Assembly: GCA_009823505.1 (NCBI GenBank)
Contig: VZQC01001040.1
Span: forward strand, 396,156-460,155
DNA: 64,000 nt
Direction of reading: 5' to 3'
Source of the DNA: Rhizomys pruinosus
Lineage: Eukaryota > Chordata > Mammalia > Rodentia > Spalacidae
Shown in pieces: positions 35,458 through 46,714 of the stretch; the stretch's first letter is position 1; every line of letters begins with the position of its first letter. The notes below the pieces were generated by a model. The model worked only from the letters and a program-made list of their open reading frames with translations, was not told where the DNA came from and made no database searches. The position numbers and the translations under genes were made by a program.

Positions 35458-37066
35458 TGATACTCCAAATGGATGAAAGGCCTCAATGTGACGCCCAAAA
35501 TTCTGAAAATGATAGAAGAAAACATTGGCAGTAACCTACAAAACATAGGCATAGGAAAAGACTTTCTAAATCAGGAAGCAGCTGTGCAGGAAATAAGGTC
35601 AACAATTGACAAGTGGGACCTTATTAAACTCAAAATCTTCTGTACAGCAAAAGAAACAATCAATGAATGAAGTGAACCCAAAACCCATAGAGTGGGAGCA
35701 AACCCTCACCAGTGATACATCTGACAGAGCATCAACTTTCAGAGTATATAAACTACTCAAAAAACAAAGGAGCAAGAAAACAAATGACCCAATCAAAAGA
35801 TGGAGTAAAGAGCTGAACAGAGACTTCATAAATGAAGAAGTAAAGATAGCTGAATAACATTTTAAAAAGTATTCAACATCACTAATAATTAAGGAAATGT
35901 GAATTAAAACCACTTTAATATTTCATCATACTCCAGTAAGACTCCTATGACCAACCAAGAAAACAAAGGATACCAAATGCTGGAGAGGTTGTAGGGAAAG
36001 CAGAACACTCATCCAGTGCTGGTGGGAAAGAAAACTCATGCAACCTTTATGGAAAGCAGTGTGAAGAACTCTTAAAAGACTGAAAATGAGCCTACCACCT
36101 CTCCCAGTCATACCACCCCTGGGTATATACCCACAAGATACATCCTATTGCCGAGATACATGCACATCTATGTTTATTGCAGCTCTCTTCACAATAGCAA
36201 AGAGCTGGAAACAACCCAAGTGTCCCCCAACTGATGAATGGATAAAGAAAATGTGGTACATTGCTGGGCATGGTGGTGCAAACCTTTAATCCTAGCACTT
36301 GGGAGGCAGAGGCAGGTGGATCTTTATGAGTTCAAGGTCTGCCTGGTCTACATAGTGAGCTTCAGGTCAGCTGGGACTAAAGGAAGACCCTGTCTCAAAA
36401 AGACAAAAAAAAAAAAAAGAAAAGAAAGAAAGAAAATGTGGTACATCTACACAATGGAATTCTATGCAGCGGTAAAGAAAGATGACATTATGAACTTTGC
36501 GAGTAAATGGATGGAACTAGAAGCCATTATGCTAAGTGAAGTAACACAGTCCCTCATTTGTGGATGCTAGCACCAAATCTCCTATTTGTAAGGCAAACTG
36601 AATAATTCATTTTTTTCTTTCTTTTTTAGTAAATATAATACCTGATGTTACTCATCAACTTGCTATATAATATAGGAATGTAAAGTAATATTTTTTCTTT
36701 ATCTGCATACAACTCTACTGTCAAAAAGTGAATTCCTAAATGTGTTTTGGAATTAACCTATAGTTTATTTTCAGACATGATGTGTATATATGCATATTTT
36801 GGAATGGTACAAATAACAACAAAAAAAAAGACTGGGTCAAAGAACTGACTGAAACAGTAAACTTCTGCCCAAAACAGTAAACCTCTGCATCAAAAGTCTT
36901 TTTAAAAAGACTGAGAAAAAGATGTGAGACATGTATGGCAGAATGCATGAGCTTTGCTGGGGTGTAGAGGGGAGAGAAATAAGGGGGACTGGGTCTAAAT
37001 TTGATTAAGAAATGTATGAAATGCATGAAACGTCAATAAAAAAATTTTTTAAGGAAACTCAGGAGA
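35458..37066 (+). mobile_element. L1 3' part
   Basis: Forward L1 ORF2 C-terminus ('IDKWDLIKLKIFCTAKETIN' at about 35606, 'DEWIKKMWYI' near 36232) and 3' UTR to an A-rich end at about 37066. It starts at the ORF2 position close to where the inverted part ends, the signature of twin priming. A B1 interrupts it at 36262-36429. The reading frames are broken. Confidence 0.9.
36245..36446 (+). repeat. B1 SINE with 17-bp target duplication
   Basis: The B1 body spans 36262-36429 including the A-rich tail. Identical 17-bp copies (aagaaaatgtggtacat) of L1 ORF2 sequence lie at 36245-36261 and 36430-36446. Confidence 0.95.
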
Positions 37067-37067
37067 G

Positions 37068-37410
37068 AAAGGATTTATTTTAGCTAACAATTCCAGGTCA
37101 CAGTCCATTACTGTAGGGAAGTCAAGAATGCAGAAACTTGAAATGTCTAGTCACACTACATCCACAGCTAATAGCAGAGAGAACAAACACACACGTGCTC
37201 ACTTGCTTGAACTCACCTTGATTTCTCTGCTCTCATAGAGTTCGGGATCCCCTCCTAGGAAATGGTACCTCCAACATTACACTGGGTCTTCCCACATCAT
37301 CTAACTTGAGACAGTTTTCTACAAGCCAAACCAGAGTAGACAACTGCTCATTGAGACTCTCTTCTGCAGTGATTCTAGGTGGGGTCAAGTTGACAAAGCT
37401 CATCATTACA
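37068..37410 (-). repeat. Right part of rodent LTR-like repeat split by L1
   Basis: Continues the repeat broken at 34166 ('actcaggagagaaaggattt', 'caggtcacagtccattactg', ending 'gtcaagttgacaaagctcat'). Reverse complement of the family seen at 40317 and 46310. Confidence 0.65.
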
Positions 37411-37540
37411 CTATGTATTCAGGATTATCAATGATGACAATGCCACAAGATCAGCCTTTGAGTTCTTTGCACTTTACAGAGCCAAGTCTAGGAAGGCTGA
37501 TTCAGTTTGAATCAAACTAGCTTTGCTGTCAGACATTTAG

Positions 37541-37655
37541 GGACCAGCCTGATGATGCATGCCTAGAACCCCAGGAAGTGGGAATAGGAGCAGGAAGATG
37601 TGAATTCAAGGCCAGGCTGGGCTACATGGTGAGACCCTGTCTCAGAAAACAAAGC
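37541..37655 (+). repeat. Old B1 SINE
   Basis: 'ccagcctgatgatgcatgcc' to 'gagaccctgtctcagaaaac'. Diverged. Confidence 0.7.
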
Positions 37656-37729
37656 AGCAAAAAGAATTTAGACTCCTGGGCTCTTCAAACTGGTACACCT
37701 GGAATGAAGCCAAAGATCTGACTCTGTAC

Positions 37730-37822
37730 CAGGCTCTGTGCCAGGGGTGGTAAATCAATGGCAGGAAGCTTGCTCCAGTGTGCCTGCCCCAGGTTCAGTC
37801 TGCAGCACTGCAAAAAACAAAC
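37730..37822 (+). repeat. ID-like SINE
   Basis: 'gaagcttgctccagtgtgcc' and 'cccaggttcagtctgcagca' then A-rich. Diverged ID. Confidence 0.55.
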
Positions 37823-37847
37823 AAGGTTTTCTTTCACAAGTTGGTTT

Positions 37848-38116
37848 TTAAATTTTATTTACTAAGATTTTACATGTATGTATGACTGTTTTGCCTACAT
37901 GTGTGTTGTATAATGCCTGCAGAAGTTAGTAATAGTAATAAAATAATAATAATAATAATAATAATAAATATAATGATAATAATAAAGGGGTGTTGGATCC
38001 CCTGGAACTGGAGTTACGGATGATTGTTAGCTGCCATATGGGTGTTGGGATTCTAACCCAGGTTCTCTGCAAGAGCAGTCAGTGCTCTTAACTGCTGAGC
38101 CATCTCTCCAGGCCCC
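37848..38116 (-). repeat. B2 SINE with internal (AAT)n
   Basis: Reverse B2 interrupted in its body by an AAT/ATA microsatellite at 37926-37986. The B2 continues as 'tggatcccctggaactggag'. Confidence 0.9.
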
Positions 38117-38151
38117 TCTTTCACAAATCTTCAGAATCAAGAAAGTTCTTA

Positions 38152-38395
38152 GGGCTGGAGAGATGGCCCCTGGATTAAGAGCACTGGCTACTCTTGCAGA
38201 GGACCTGGATTAGATTCCTAGCACCCACATGGCAGTGAATAATCTCAAACATCGGTAACTCCAATTCTAGGAGATCTGAGACACTGTCTTCTTGCTCTCT
38301 TGGATATTGCACACAAGTGATACATTTACACAGGTGCAGGCAAAGCACTCATACACATAATATAAAAATAAATTTAAAAAAATTTTAAAGCAAGT
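38152..38395 (+). repeat. B2 SINE
   Basis: 'agggctggagagatggcccc' head, altered body, AAATAAAT tail. Confidence 0.88.
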
Positions 38396-38404
38396 TCTGA
38401 AGTA

Positions 38405-38505
38405 TTTTTGTAAATGAGAAAACAGACACTCAGAGAGGTTTGTTCAAAGTTGGAAAGGAACAAAGCTAGAACTGAAACTTGGGCTTTCAAGAGAAAGCAC
38501 TATTA
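38405..38505 (-). repeat. MIR fragment
   Basis: 'tgagaaaacagacactcaga' and 'agctagaactgaaacttggg' match the MIR core in reverse. Confidence 0.55.
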
Positions 38506-38520
38506 TAGTTCTATCTATGC

Positions 38521-38535
38521 CTGTGTGTGTGTGTG

Positions 38536-38568
<33 letters not shown>

Positions 38569-38572
38569 GAGA
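38521..38572. repeat. (TG)n(TGTC)n microsatellite
   Basis: GT repeat running into about eight TGTC units. Confidence 0.95.
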
Positions 38573-38639
38573 CAGATGCATAGACAGAGAGAAACACTAA
38601 GAGTAAAAATTCTCCCATGTCATCTAGACGTGGATGTAA

Positions 38640-39100
38640 AATTATGAGGTGACAGGCAGGGAGCCTTTTAATTTGCACCTAGAAGTGCTGGCATTTGTCA
38701 GAAGCCAGCTTAACCTTCAGAAAAGACTTCCTTGGTGGCCTCCAGTCAAAACTATTTTTAAAATCTTGCCTCTTTATGTCAAAAGGGAAAGAAAAATAAC
38801 CTGACCCCACCCCCCTGAAGGTATTCATTTGGGATTGGTTCACTGGATCGTCTCTTTGGAAGTTCTTTCTGCACATAGTAGCCAGTGTGGTCCTGAGAAA
38901 ATAAAGCCACAGCAGCGTGCCATGCTTGTCAGAGGCCCCCAGGGTCTCCCCATTCTGCTCAGTGTAGTGGTCTAGACCACGTGATAACCAGAAGTACTTA
39001 TATGAGCAGAGTCTCCGTCCCTTTTCTTGTGCTGTTCCCCCAAACCCCTCGGACCTCCTCAGCAAACACACCCCACCGCCCTTCACTCAGTCTCAGCTGC
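38640..39100. other. No recognised feature
   Basis: The - strand frame at 38679-39086 (135 codons) has no recognisable domain and extends into the neighbouring L2 fossil; not called as a gene. Confidence 0.4.
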
Positions 39101-39104
39101 ACCT

Positions 39105-39345
39105 GCTGGCCCTTTGCTTTCTTTAAGATGTAGCGGACCTGCTCCTAGCTCAGGGCATTTGCATGGCTGTTCCCTCTGTGTGCAATGCTGTTCCCCACAT
39201 TCCACTGGGTTTCTTTCTTCACATCTTTGCTCAAATTGGCATTTTCTGGTAAAGCCTTGACGGGCCATCCGTCTTTGGGTTGGACCCACACGCATGGCTC
39301 TTCCCTCCCACCTTATTCCCATCTGCGGTTTCTCTCACACGGTGT
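39105..39345 (+). repeat. L2 3' region
   Basis: 'gctcagggcatttgcatggc' followed by 'tgttccctctgtgtgcaatg' and 'cacatctttgctcaaattgg' is a clear L2 3' coding match. Confidence 0.7.
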
Positions 39346-39359
39346 GACTATCTTCTAAG

Positions 39360-40310
39360 ATCCTAAACAACTTCAATATGCACACTACGCATGTCTGACA
39401 CTTGGAACTCGGACGTGAACTCTATTTGGGCAAAAGTTTTGGTCCCTACTATAAAGAACATGGCCACAGAAGCAGACGCAGGAAGGCAGATGGAGCCCAG
39501 GAACCAGAGGAAGCTCCAGAGGCTGGCTGGAACTTGAGGAAGACTTGAAGAGGACTGAGTTCTTGACAGAGGACTCATGGCAGGTAGAGAGGATGGCAGT
39601 AAGCAGGCAAAAACCACATAAAACTCAAATTGTGCTCAGGGAAAATATGAGCAGTACAATGGAGAAGCAAGACAGCTTCTGTATTTGCATGTCTGTATCT
39701 ATGTGTATGTCATTCGTATGTTTGTCTGTGTCTGTATGTATCTGTGTGTTCATGTGCATGCATATGCCTGTTGTTTACGTGTCTATATCTGCATGTGTGT
39801 CTGTGTGTCTGGAATACGATGTGCATATGTCTGGTATATGTGTGCGTCTATTTGTGTGTGTGGCATAAAGTTGCCATAGAAAGAAAAGCACACAGAGGTC
39901 AGATGGGCTGTATGTAAAACCCCATTGCAGCTCCACTTTGAGCATAAGCAGGAGCTCTAGATTTAAACAGAGTAAGAACTGGGACAGGAAGCAAGACATA
40001 TATACACAATGAGGCAGCCTTGGTCAAGCTGTGGTCTGCTTGGTTATTGTCTCAGTTCTGGTTCTTCAAAGAGTCCAAAGGAGATCTTGCTGCTTGAGAA
40101 GAACAGCCTGCTTTTTATAAGATGACGACTCCTGCTCTAAGGTGCAGCCTTGCCAACAAAGATAATGGCTCTCACTGGAGGGGTGGTCTGTCCTATAAGG
40201 ATTTGTTATTCTTAGAATCAAAGTGACTAGAGGATTGGGACAGTGGCTGGGAGACTTTTAGTAACATTTAAGGGGTCTGGAGTAGGACATTGTAATAACT
40301 GACCATAAGA
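39360..40310. other. TG-rich low-complexity region and unrecognised DNA
   Basis: 39680-39860 is a degenerate TG/TATG/TCTG-rich tract. The flanks are unrecognised. Confidence 0.5.
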
Positions 40311-40316
40311 TGCTGC

Positions 40317-40708
40317 GATGGTTGGCTTTGTCAACTTTACACACGTGGAAAGAGCGCCTCTGTCTGTGAGGGATGCTTATGCTGGGTTGTCCTGTGGACA
40401 TGTCTGTCAGGAACTGCCTTTATTGAGTTCATTGATGTGAGAAGGCCCAACCAAGTGTGGGCAGCACCATTTCCTAGGCACAGGACCTGAACTGTGTAAC
40501 AGTGGAGGGATGGAGAGGAGCACAAACGAGCAAGTCTGTGATCAGGTAAGCACTGTTGGGTATAGTGTGTCTGGCTGTTTGAAGTCCTTCCCTTGACTTC
40601 CCCACAAAGACAGACTCTAACCTGGAATTGTAAGCTTAAATAAACCTTCTTCCCTAAGTTGTCTTTTGTTGGGGCATTATCACAGCAACAGAAATGAAAG
40701 CGGAACAC
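40317..40708 (+). repeat. Rodent LTR-like repeat
   Basis: 'gatggttggctttgtcaact' start, 'gtgggcagcaccatttccta', 'gcttaaataaaccttcttcc' with an AATAAA-type signal, and 'tcacagcaacagaaatgaaa' end. Same family as 34120/37068 (reverse) and 46310. Probably a MaLR/RMER-type LTR; exact family not assigned. Confidence 0.7.
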
Positions 40709-40714
40709 ATGCCT

Positions 40715-41275
40715 GTTACTCTGTGTACCTTTAGCCTTGAAAGGTTTCTAGGTAGACACTCCTTGAGCCACAAGCATGCCTATGGTTAGAATTAGGCAGG
40801 TGACTAAAGCAAAGTAAAAGAGACAGAAAGCAAAGGCAGAGATGCCAGGCACTCGTTCAGGTTTTAGCTGCCTTGTGGGTCCCAGTGATAAGTCAATGCT
40901 TTTAAAGCCCAAAGCAGCTTCTTAGAGCCAGAGCCAGCTCTACTCCCTGAAAGACTATCTCCTCTACTCTCCTTTCCTCAGTTACTTCACCCTCAGAACC
41001 TTCCATCTTCTATGGAACAATTTGGCCTTGGGCTTATCTTCACATTCATACATATTATATATTTTCCATTAAAAACCAAGTGTCTAATACTCTAAGGTTC
41101 TTCCTCTAAGCAGCACAAAAGATGGGAAAGATGATTTAAAATTTCGGACTCCTTTTGTCTTCCACACCAGTTTGTCTAAACAAAACATATTCTTCTTGCT
41201 CTTCCCGTGCCACATGCAGCTGCCCTACCTCCGTCCCCCAGGAAGCAAACTGTAATAGTCCCAGCACACGGAGTC
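40715..41275. other. No recognised feature
   Basis: Unrecognised. Confidence 0.4.
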
Positions 41276-41279
41276 CATG

Positions 41280-41415
41280 TTATTTCATTCACCCGATATC
41301 CTGAGATGATTCTATTGACTCCTTATTGTGATCCTATGGGGAGGTATTATTACCCCATTGTTCAGACCAGGAGAGTTCAGATCCGTCTAAGGATCCAGCC
41401 ATTCAATGATAAACA
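41280..41415 (-). repeat. MIR fragment (probable)
   Basis: 'gaggtattattaccccattg' then 'ttcagaccaggagagttcag' matches the MIR core in reverse. Confidence 0.5.
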
Positions 41416-41419
41416 GAAC

Positions 41420-42093
41420 AACAACCGGTCCATCTCAGAGGCAAGAGGTTAAAGGCCGATATTTTAAGATAACTGAAAATCAAAAACACTGCAGAGAATG
41501 GATTCTTCCCCTTCTCCTTCTCCTAGACCCATATTAAATATCAATATCCTCTGTCTCTGCAAATTCAGAAGTTGACTAAGACACACATCATAAAAAAATG
41601 CAAGGTAAAAGTTTCATCCTTATATCAGTTTCTGTATTGAAAATGCATCTGAATGACTTTCTTCCCTGATGCCAGGATTGAAGCAGTGGTCACCTCTACC
41701 TTTGGTCAGTGTCCTAGAAGAACATGGTTGTGTCTGTGGAGCAGCAAGAAATCAAGGACAAATTCCCACTAGACAACCCTAGTGCCAAGCATCAACAAAC
41801 ACTATGCTTTATTTTTTTTTAAGAAAACCTGAAAGGGTTTCCTATCTGGCCAATCTAGATGGGGAGAGAGATCAGAAGGGGGGAATAGGGAAGCTGAGCT
41901 CGGAGGACAAAGAAAAGGAATTGCTTGTTAAATTCCTGGAAGAACCAACCTGATTTTTTTCTATCATTCCTGATAGATTTTTTTTAATGTTAACATTTTA
42001 CCTTTATTTTTCTTAGAAAGAATGCATGGTTATGGCAGGATATTTCAAAGATTCCTGTGCAGAGAAGAGGAACATGAACTGTAATCCTCTCAA

Positions 42094-42125
<32 letters not shown>

Positions 42126-42265
42126 CACCCAAGTTAAAGTAGTATTAATCCCCAGGGGGAAGGGAAGAGGTATAATGAGTGGTTTTAGTGGTGATTTATT
42201 TCTTTACTGGGTACCTTAATACTTAGTGTATAGTCTCTCTGACACTTTAATAAGTCTGAGGTAAC
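41420..42265. other. Unrecognised DNA with (AATA)n
   Basis: An AATA repeat lies at 42092-42124. The rest is unrecognised. Confidence 0.45.
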
Positions 42266-42274
42266 TCATATTAA

Positions 42275-42432
42275 ATGTTTGAAAGACCAGCTGCCTCATG
42301 GTCATGTTTCCTCATCTTCACCACCATGATGGACCATAATAACAGACTCTCCAAAAGCCCTTACTTTCTTAAGATACCTGCTTTTCTTGGCAGGTATTTT
42401 GTCACAACAACAAGAAAAGTAACTAATAAAAA
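42275..42432 (+). repeat. Rodent LTR-like repeat 3' end
   Basis: 'cagctgcctcatggtcatgt', 'accaccatgatggaccataa' and 'gcaggtattttgtcacaaca' to 'agtaactaataaa' match the 3' end of a rodent MaLR/RMER-type repeat. Confidence 0.55.
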
Positions 42433-42437
42433 TTTCT

Positions 42438-42738
42438 GGGGCAGGAGAGACGCCTCAGGTGGTAAAGTGTTTGTTGCATAAACATGAGGACCCGAGTTCC
42501 AATCCCTAACACCTACACAAAAAACAGGGCAATGTTGGCACATGCTTGTAATCCTGGTCCTGGGAAGTCGGCGGAGACAGGAGGATCCTGGGTGCCTTGC
42601 TGGCCAACCAGTCTAACTGAATCTGTGTGCTCCAGGTTCATGAGAGACCTTGTCTCAAAAAAAAATTATGCGGAGAGCATTCAGAGAAGATAGCCAACCT
42701 GATGGCAAACTGTAGCCTCCACATGTGTACACATTTGT

Positions 42739-42769
<31 letters not shown>

Positions 42770-42770
42770 A
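42438..42770 (+). repeat. B4 SINE with CA tail
   Basis: 'gggcaggagagacgcctcag' head, 'gaggacccgagttccaatcc', B1-like 3' part 'ttgtaatcctggtcctggga', (CA)n tail at 42739-42767. Confidence 0.8.
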
Positions 42771-42774
42771 AAGA

Positions 42775-43455
42775 AGATTCAAAATGGTTCTTAAATGAAT
42801 GAATGACTTAACTTTCCTCCAAGCTTTAGTTTGCCCTCAATGGAAAGGTAGAACTGGCTGTGTCTGCCTCTAAATGGTCATAAGAATTAAATGCCCTGAT
42901 TTCCATAGACTGTCTCTCCCGCTCCGTACATGGCAGAGCCGACAGGTGAGAAATGGCCTCACTGGGTGGTTATTTTGTTCTGCCAACATTCCTGGCCTTG
43001 TTTTATAAAGAGAGGTACCCGACACCCTACTTTACTGAAAGCTTTTTCTTTGCTCTTTGGAAGGCAGATACAATGGAGAGCACTAAGGTATTCATTTTAA
43101 TATAATCCCTTTGAACCTCAAAACACTTTTGACAGAAAACAGGATGACACATGCAATTTTACCTTTTCTTCCAGCTAACTACTGTTTACAAGTGTTGCTT
43201 GCTCTGGCTTAGTTCAGAAAAGCTTTTCAAGGCTCCAGCAGTTAATTATAGCTGCTTCTGGGGCTGTGGAACCTGAGCCATACTTGGAGATCAATAGCTT
43301 TGACTAGACTGGGAGGGAAGAAGTGTCACTCAGGCAAGAGGAGCTGAATGCTTGCAACCCCAGGAACCAAAATCTCTTTGAGTCAGTGGACTCTCTCCTA
43401 CCTTCCACTTGCAAAAGTTCTATAAACAATAGTTAGGGCAAAAACAGTCTGCTCA
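42775..43455. other. No recognised feature
   Basis: Mostly unrecognised; a weak MIR-like phrase lies near 42830-42895. Confidence 0.4.
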
Positions 43456-43469
43456 AAGAGAACCTGGTG

Positions 43470-44075
43470 TGTTAGTCAGAGTTCTCTAGAGAAGCAGAAA
43501 AAAAATGCACATGTATATGTGTGTGTGTATAAGGCCTAGTATGGGTAATATATAATAAACAAGACATAAAATTCATGTAATAGATATATGCTATATAAAT
43601 CTATAGTATATACTATGTGTGTGATTTATTATAGCTATAAAGAGGTTTATTATAAGGTATTATCTCCAGAGATTATGGAAGCTGAGAAATCATATAAGCT
43701 GTCTTCTGCAAGCTGGAGACCCAAGCAGGCTGGTGATGTGGTTCCAAGGCCTGAGTACTAGAGAGTCAGTGATGGGAATTCCAGGATGAGTTGGATGGCC
43801 TGAGAACCAGAAACAGCAAGGTCCGAAGGTCAAAGGACCAGTTCAAACAGGCAGAAGAGAGACTCATCCTCCTTTTCCCCATATTTTCTTCTATTTGGGC
43901 ACATTCCATTTGTTGAGGGCAATTTTCTTCAGCTGCTCCATCAATTTTAGGCTAATCTCTGCCAATTATTGACTCATGGATACACCCAGAAATAATGTTT
44001 AACCAGGTGTCTGGGTATTGCATGGCCCTGCCCTTGTTGGCAGACAAAATTAACCAGCATGCTTGGCTTCTAGTC
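43470..44075 (-). repeat. Ancient mammalian LTR/DNA repeat with AT-rich start
   Basis: 'gttagtcagagttctctaga', 'gagattatggaagctgagaa', 'gcaagctggagacccaagca' and 'aataatgtttaaccaggtgt' recall a common old mammalian repeat read in reverse. Name not assigned. Confidence 0.55.
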
Positions 44076-44567
44076 TATGGTGGGTGGAATGTGACACAAT
44101 TCATCTATTTGACTCACATGCATTTAACGATGGCCCACTACATGCCAAGCTCTCTCTGGGGCACTTTGAAAAGCTGTTCAGTAATCCATTCATGAAAGAT
44201 TTCATATCTTCAATCTAACAGATAAATGATTGAAAAAGAGAAAGAAAAGAAAATATAGGGGATGAATACCTTTTCAAATAAGTTAAAATGGAATAAGGTC
44301 ATAAGGAATGAAAAGAGGGATACTTAATATTGAAATCAAATGGAGGGTGACAATAAAAAGTGAGCTAGACAAAACCCTGAATACATCTCAGGAAGAACGA
44401 ATGTCGAACACAAAGCCCTGGCTGGCATATTAGTTACTTTTTTTATTACTGTGATCTTAGAATACCTGACAGAAACAACTTCAGGCTGGACTTCAGGGCT
44501 GGAGAGACTTACTTTGGCTCACAGTTTAGAAGGTGGAGTTCATCAGAGTGGAGAAAGTATCCAGGCT

Positions 44568-44768
44568 GCTGCCACAGTTAGACTTTACTATCAACTTAAT
44601 ACAGCCTAGAATCACCTGAGAAGAAAGTCTCGGTTGAGGGATTGTGCAGTTAGATTGGCCTGTCTGTGGGGGATTGTCTTGATTGCCTTAATTGATGTAG
44701 AAAACCCCAACCCACTATAGGTGACCCTGTTCTTTGCACAGGTGGTCCTGGGTTATAGAAGAAAGCTG
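44568..44768 (+). repeat. Rodent LTR-like repeat, 5' part
   Basis: 'agaatcacctgagaagaaag' and 'cctgtctgtgggggattgtc' match the 5' half of the family at 40317. The 3' half is missing. Confidence 0.6.
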
Positions 44769-44925
44769 GGGGGGGGGGTGCGCGCCTTTAATCCCAGCAC
44801 TTGGGAGACAGAGGCAGTTCAAGGCTGGCTCAAAGATGGGAGTTCAAGGCCAGCCTGGTCTACAAAGTGAGTTCCAAGACAGCTGGGGCTAAAGGGAGAC
44901 CCTGTGTCAAAAAGAACAACAAAAA
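44769..44925 (+). repeat. B1 SINE preceded by G-run
   Basis: A run of eleven G (44769-44779) replaces the usual 'gccgggcgtggtg' start, followed by 'gcctttaatcccagcacttg', a B1 body with a short internal insertion, and an A-rich tail. Confidence 0.9.
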
Positions 44926-45159
44926 AAGGAAGTGAAACTAGGCTATTACCCTCAAGAATTGCACCCTATCAACTCACTTCCTCCAGCAAGACCCACATGT
45001 TAAAGGTTCCACAGCTTCTTAAAACAGCACTTTCAGGTGGGGACCAAGTGTTTGAACACGAGTTATGGAGGACATTTTACATTCAAACCATAACAGTTGG
45101 AAACTGTTAGATTTTGGAAACCCAGAAAATGAATGCAGGTGTACCAATAAAAAATATTC

Positions 45160-45420
45160 AGGAAGCAGTGATTGGCCTTGAAAGACATGGCATGGTGTTT
45201 CCATTTGATTTTAAGAACCATGGAGATCCTTAGAGGGTTTTAAGCAGGGAAATGGTATGATGTAATTTATGTGTTTATAAAATCACTCAGGCTGTTGTGT
45301 GAAAGATATGCTATACAGAGTGTGTGGAAATCATGAAAACATCATGAAGGACAGATCAAAGGGGCCTTGATAGGTCTGAACTTTGAAAATGCCTTTCTTG
45401 AATGCTATCCTAAAAGAAAA
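45160..45420. repeat. Ancient mammalian repeat fragment
   Basis: 'gagggttttaagcagggaaa' plus 'tggtatgatgtaatttatgt' is a conserved phrase of an old mammalian repeat; family not assigned. Confidence 0.45.
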
Positions 45421-45424
45421 AAAT

Positions 45425-46305
45425 GACACTATGTTCTCCTGGGTGAAGGTAAAGCTATAGCTGGATAGCAGAGGCAGGGCAGAGCCAGAGAGCTACTGAC
45501 CTTTGTGAGGTGACCATCTTCAATTTCATGCACCTGTTTACAGTGTTTCAGTGAAGAGGCAAAGGAGGTGGCAATGAGAGAGATGGCTGACTCAAGCTCC
45601 CAGATCCATGGTGATGATATTAGGTATAACCTGTTTTCAAACAATACAGAAATTAAACTAAGTTTGCAGCCCACAGCAACATTAACTGCACTGTAAAGCT
45701 TTGCACACTCTCTGGGGCTGGGTTTTCTTGTTCATTTATTCATGACATTTTCCTCCCTTCTCATCAATTAAGATGTCAACCCTAGACCAGGAGGACTAGC
45801 CGGCCTTTTATTCCTTGCTGTGGCTACAGTACTGAGCATTTGACAATAATGTTAATTCTTAATAGATACTAAGAATAGGCCAGAAGGCTATCAACTGAAT
45901 ATTAAGAGAGATTACTCTGCATAGACATTATGGGATGGCTTTTTATGGAGTACTTTTATATATTTTCATTCTTGCCAATTTTTGTTCTCAGATAAGCAAT
46001 GACTCTAACTGGCTCTGGTTTGGGTAAAATCTGAGTTATCAATACCATTGACATTATCTAAAAAGTGGTAGTCAGGTTCAAACTTAACAATGCATACAAG
46101 TGCACACAAGCTCACTTTGTGTTTGTGGGACTGAGGTTATACATTCCAGGCCTTCCCCAGTTCATTCATTCATTCTTCCATTCACTCTATAACATTTACC
46201 ACAAGCCAACCAGGCAACAGAGAACTACTAAAGTAATTTCAGAATGCCTAAAAAATCATGCAGAGTTCAAATGAAAACATGCTAGAAAACTCATTTACTC
46301 ATTAA
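45425..46305. other. No recognised feature
   Basis: Unrecognised. Confidence 0.4.
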
Positions 46306-46311
46306 TGAGTG

Positions 46312-46708
46312 TGTCTTAGTTACCTTTGTCAACTCGACACAGCCTAGAGACTTTGAGAGGAAATCCTCAGTGAAAGGCTTGCCTACTTCAGATTGGCTTA
46401 TAGCCATGTCTTTGAAGGATAATCTTGTTGGTTAATTGATGTGGGAGAGCCCAGCCCACTGTAGGCAGCACCATTCCCTAGGCAGCAGGCCCTGAGTTGT
46501 ATAAGAAAGCTAGCTAAGCCTGAGCTGGTGAGCAAGCCAGCTAGGCAGAAGTCTTCCTCCAAAGTTTCAGCTTCAGATTCCAGCCATGAGTTTCTGCCCT
46601 GACTTCCCTCACTGATGGACTGTGACCTGGAAGTATAAAACCCTTTCCTCCTCCAAAGCTGTTTCTGGTCATTGTCTTTTATCACAGGAACATAATGAAA
46701 TTATAACA
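46312..46708 (+). repeat. Rodent LTR-like repeat
   Basis: 'cttagttacctttgtcaact' start, 'gtaggcagcaccattcccta' centre, 'tgatggactgtgacctggaa' and 'ttttatcacaggaacataat' end. Full-length copy of the 40317 family. Confidence 0.7.
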
Positions 46709-46714
46709 ATAAGT

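Larger units (their letters stand above)
44430..45096 (-). repeat. Rodent interspersed repeat, split by insertions
   Basis: The left part (44430-44565, 'ttagttactttttttattac') and right part (44930-45096, 'ggggaccaagtgtttgaaca' to 'cattcaaaccataacag') belong to one known type of rodent repeat. Between them sit an LTR-like piece (44568-44768) and a B1. The order of insertion reads outer repeat, then LTR-like, then B1. Confidence 0.55.

Noticed and set aside
38679..39086. 135-codon - strand open frame
   Set aside because: No domain, no homologue recognised, and it abuts an L2 fossil; length is possible by chance in moderately GC DNA.
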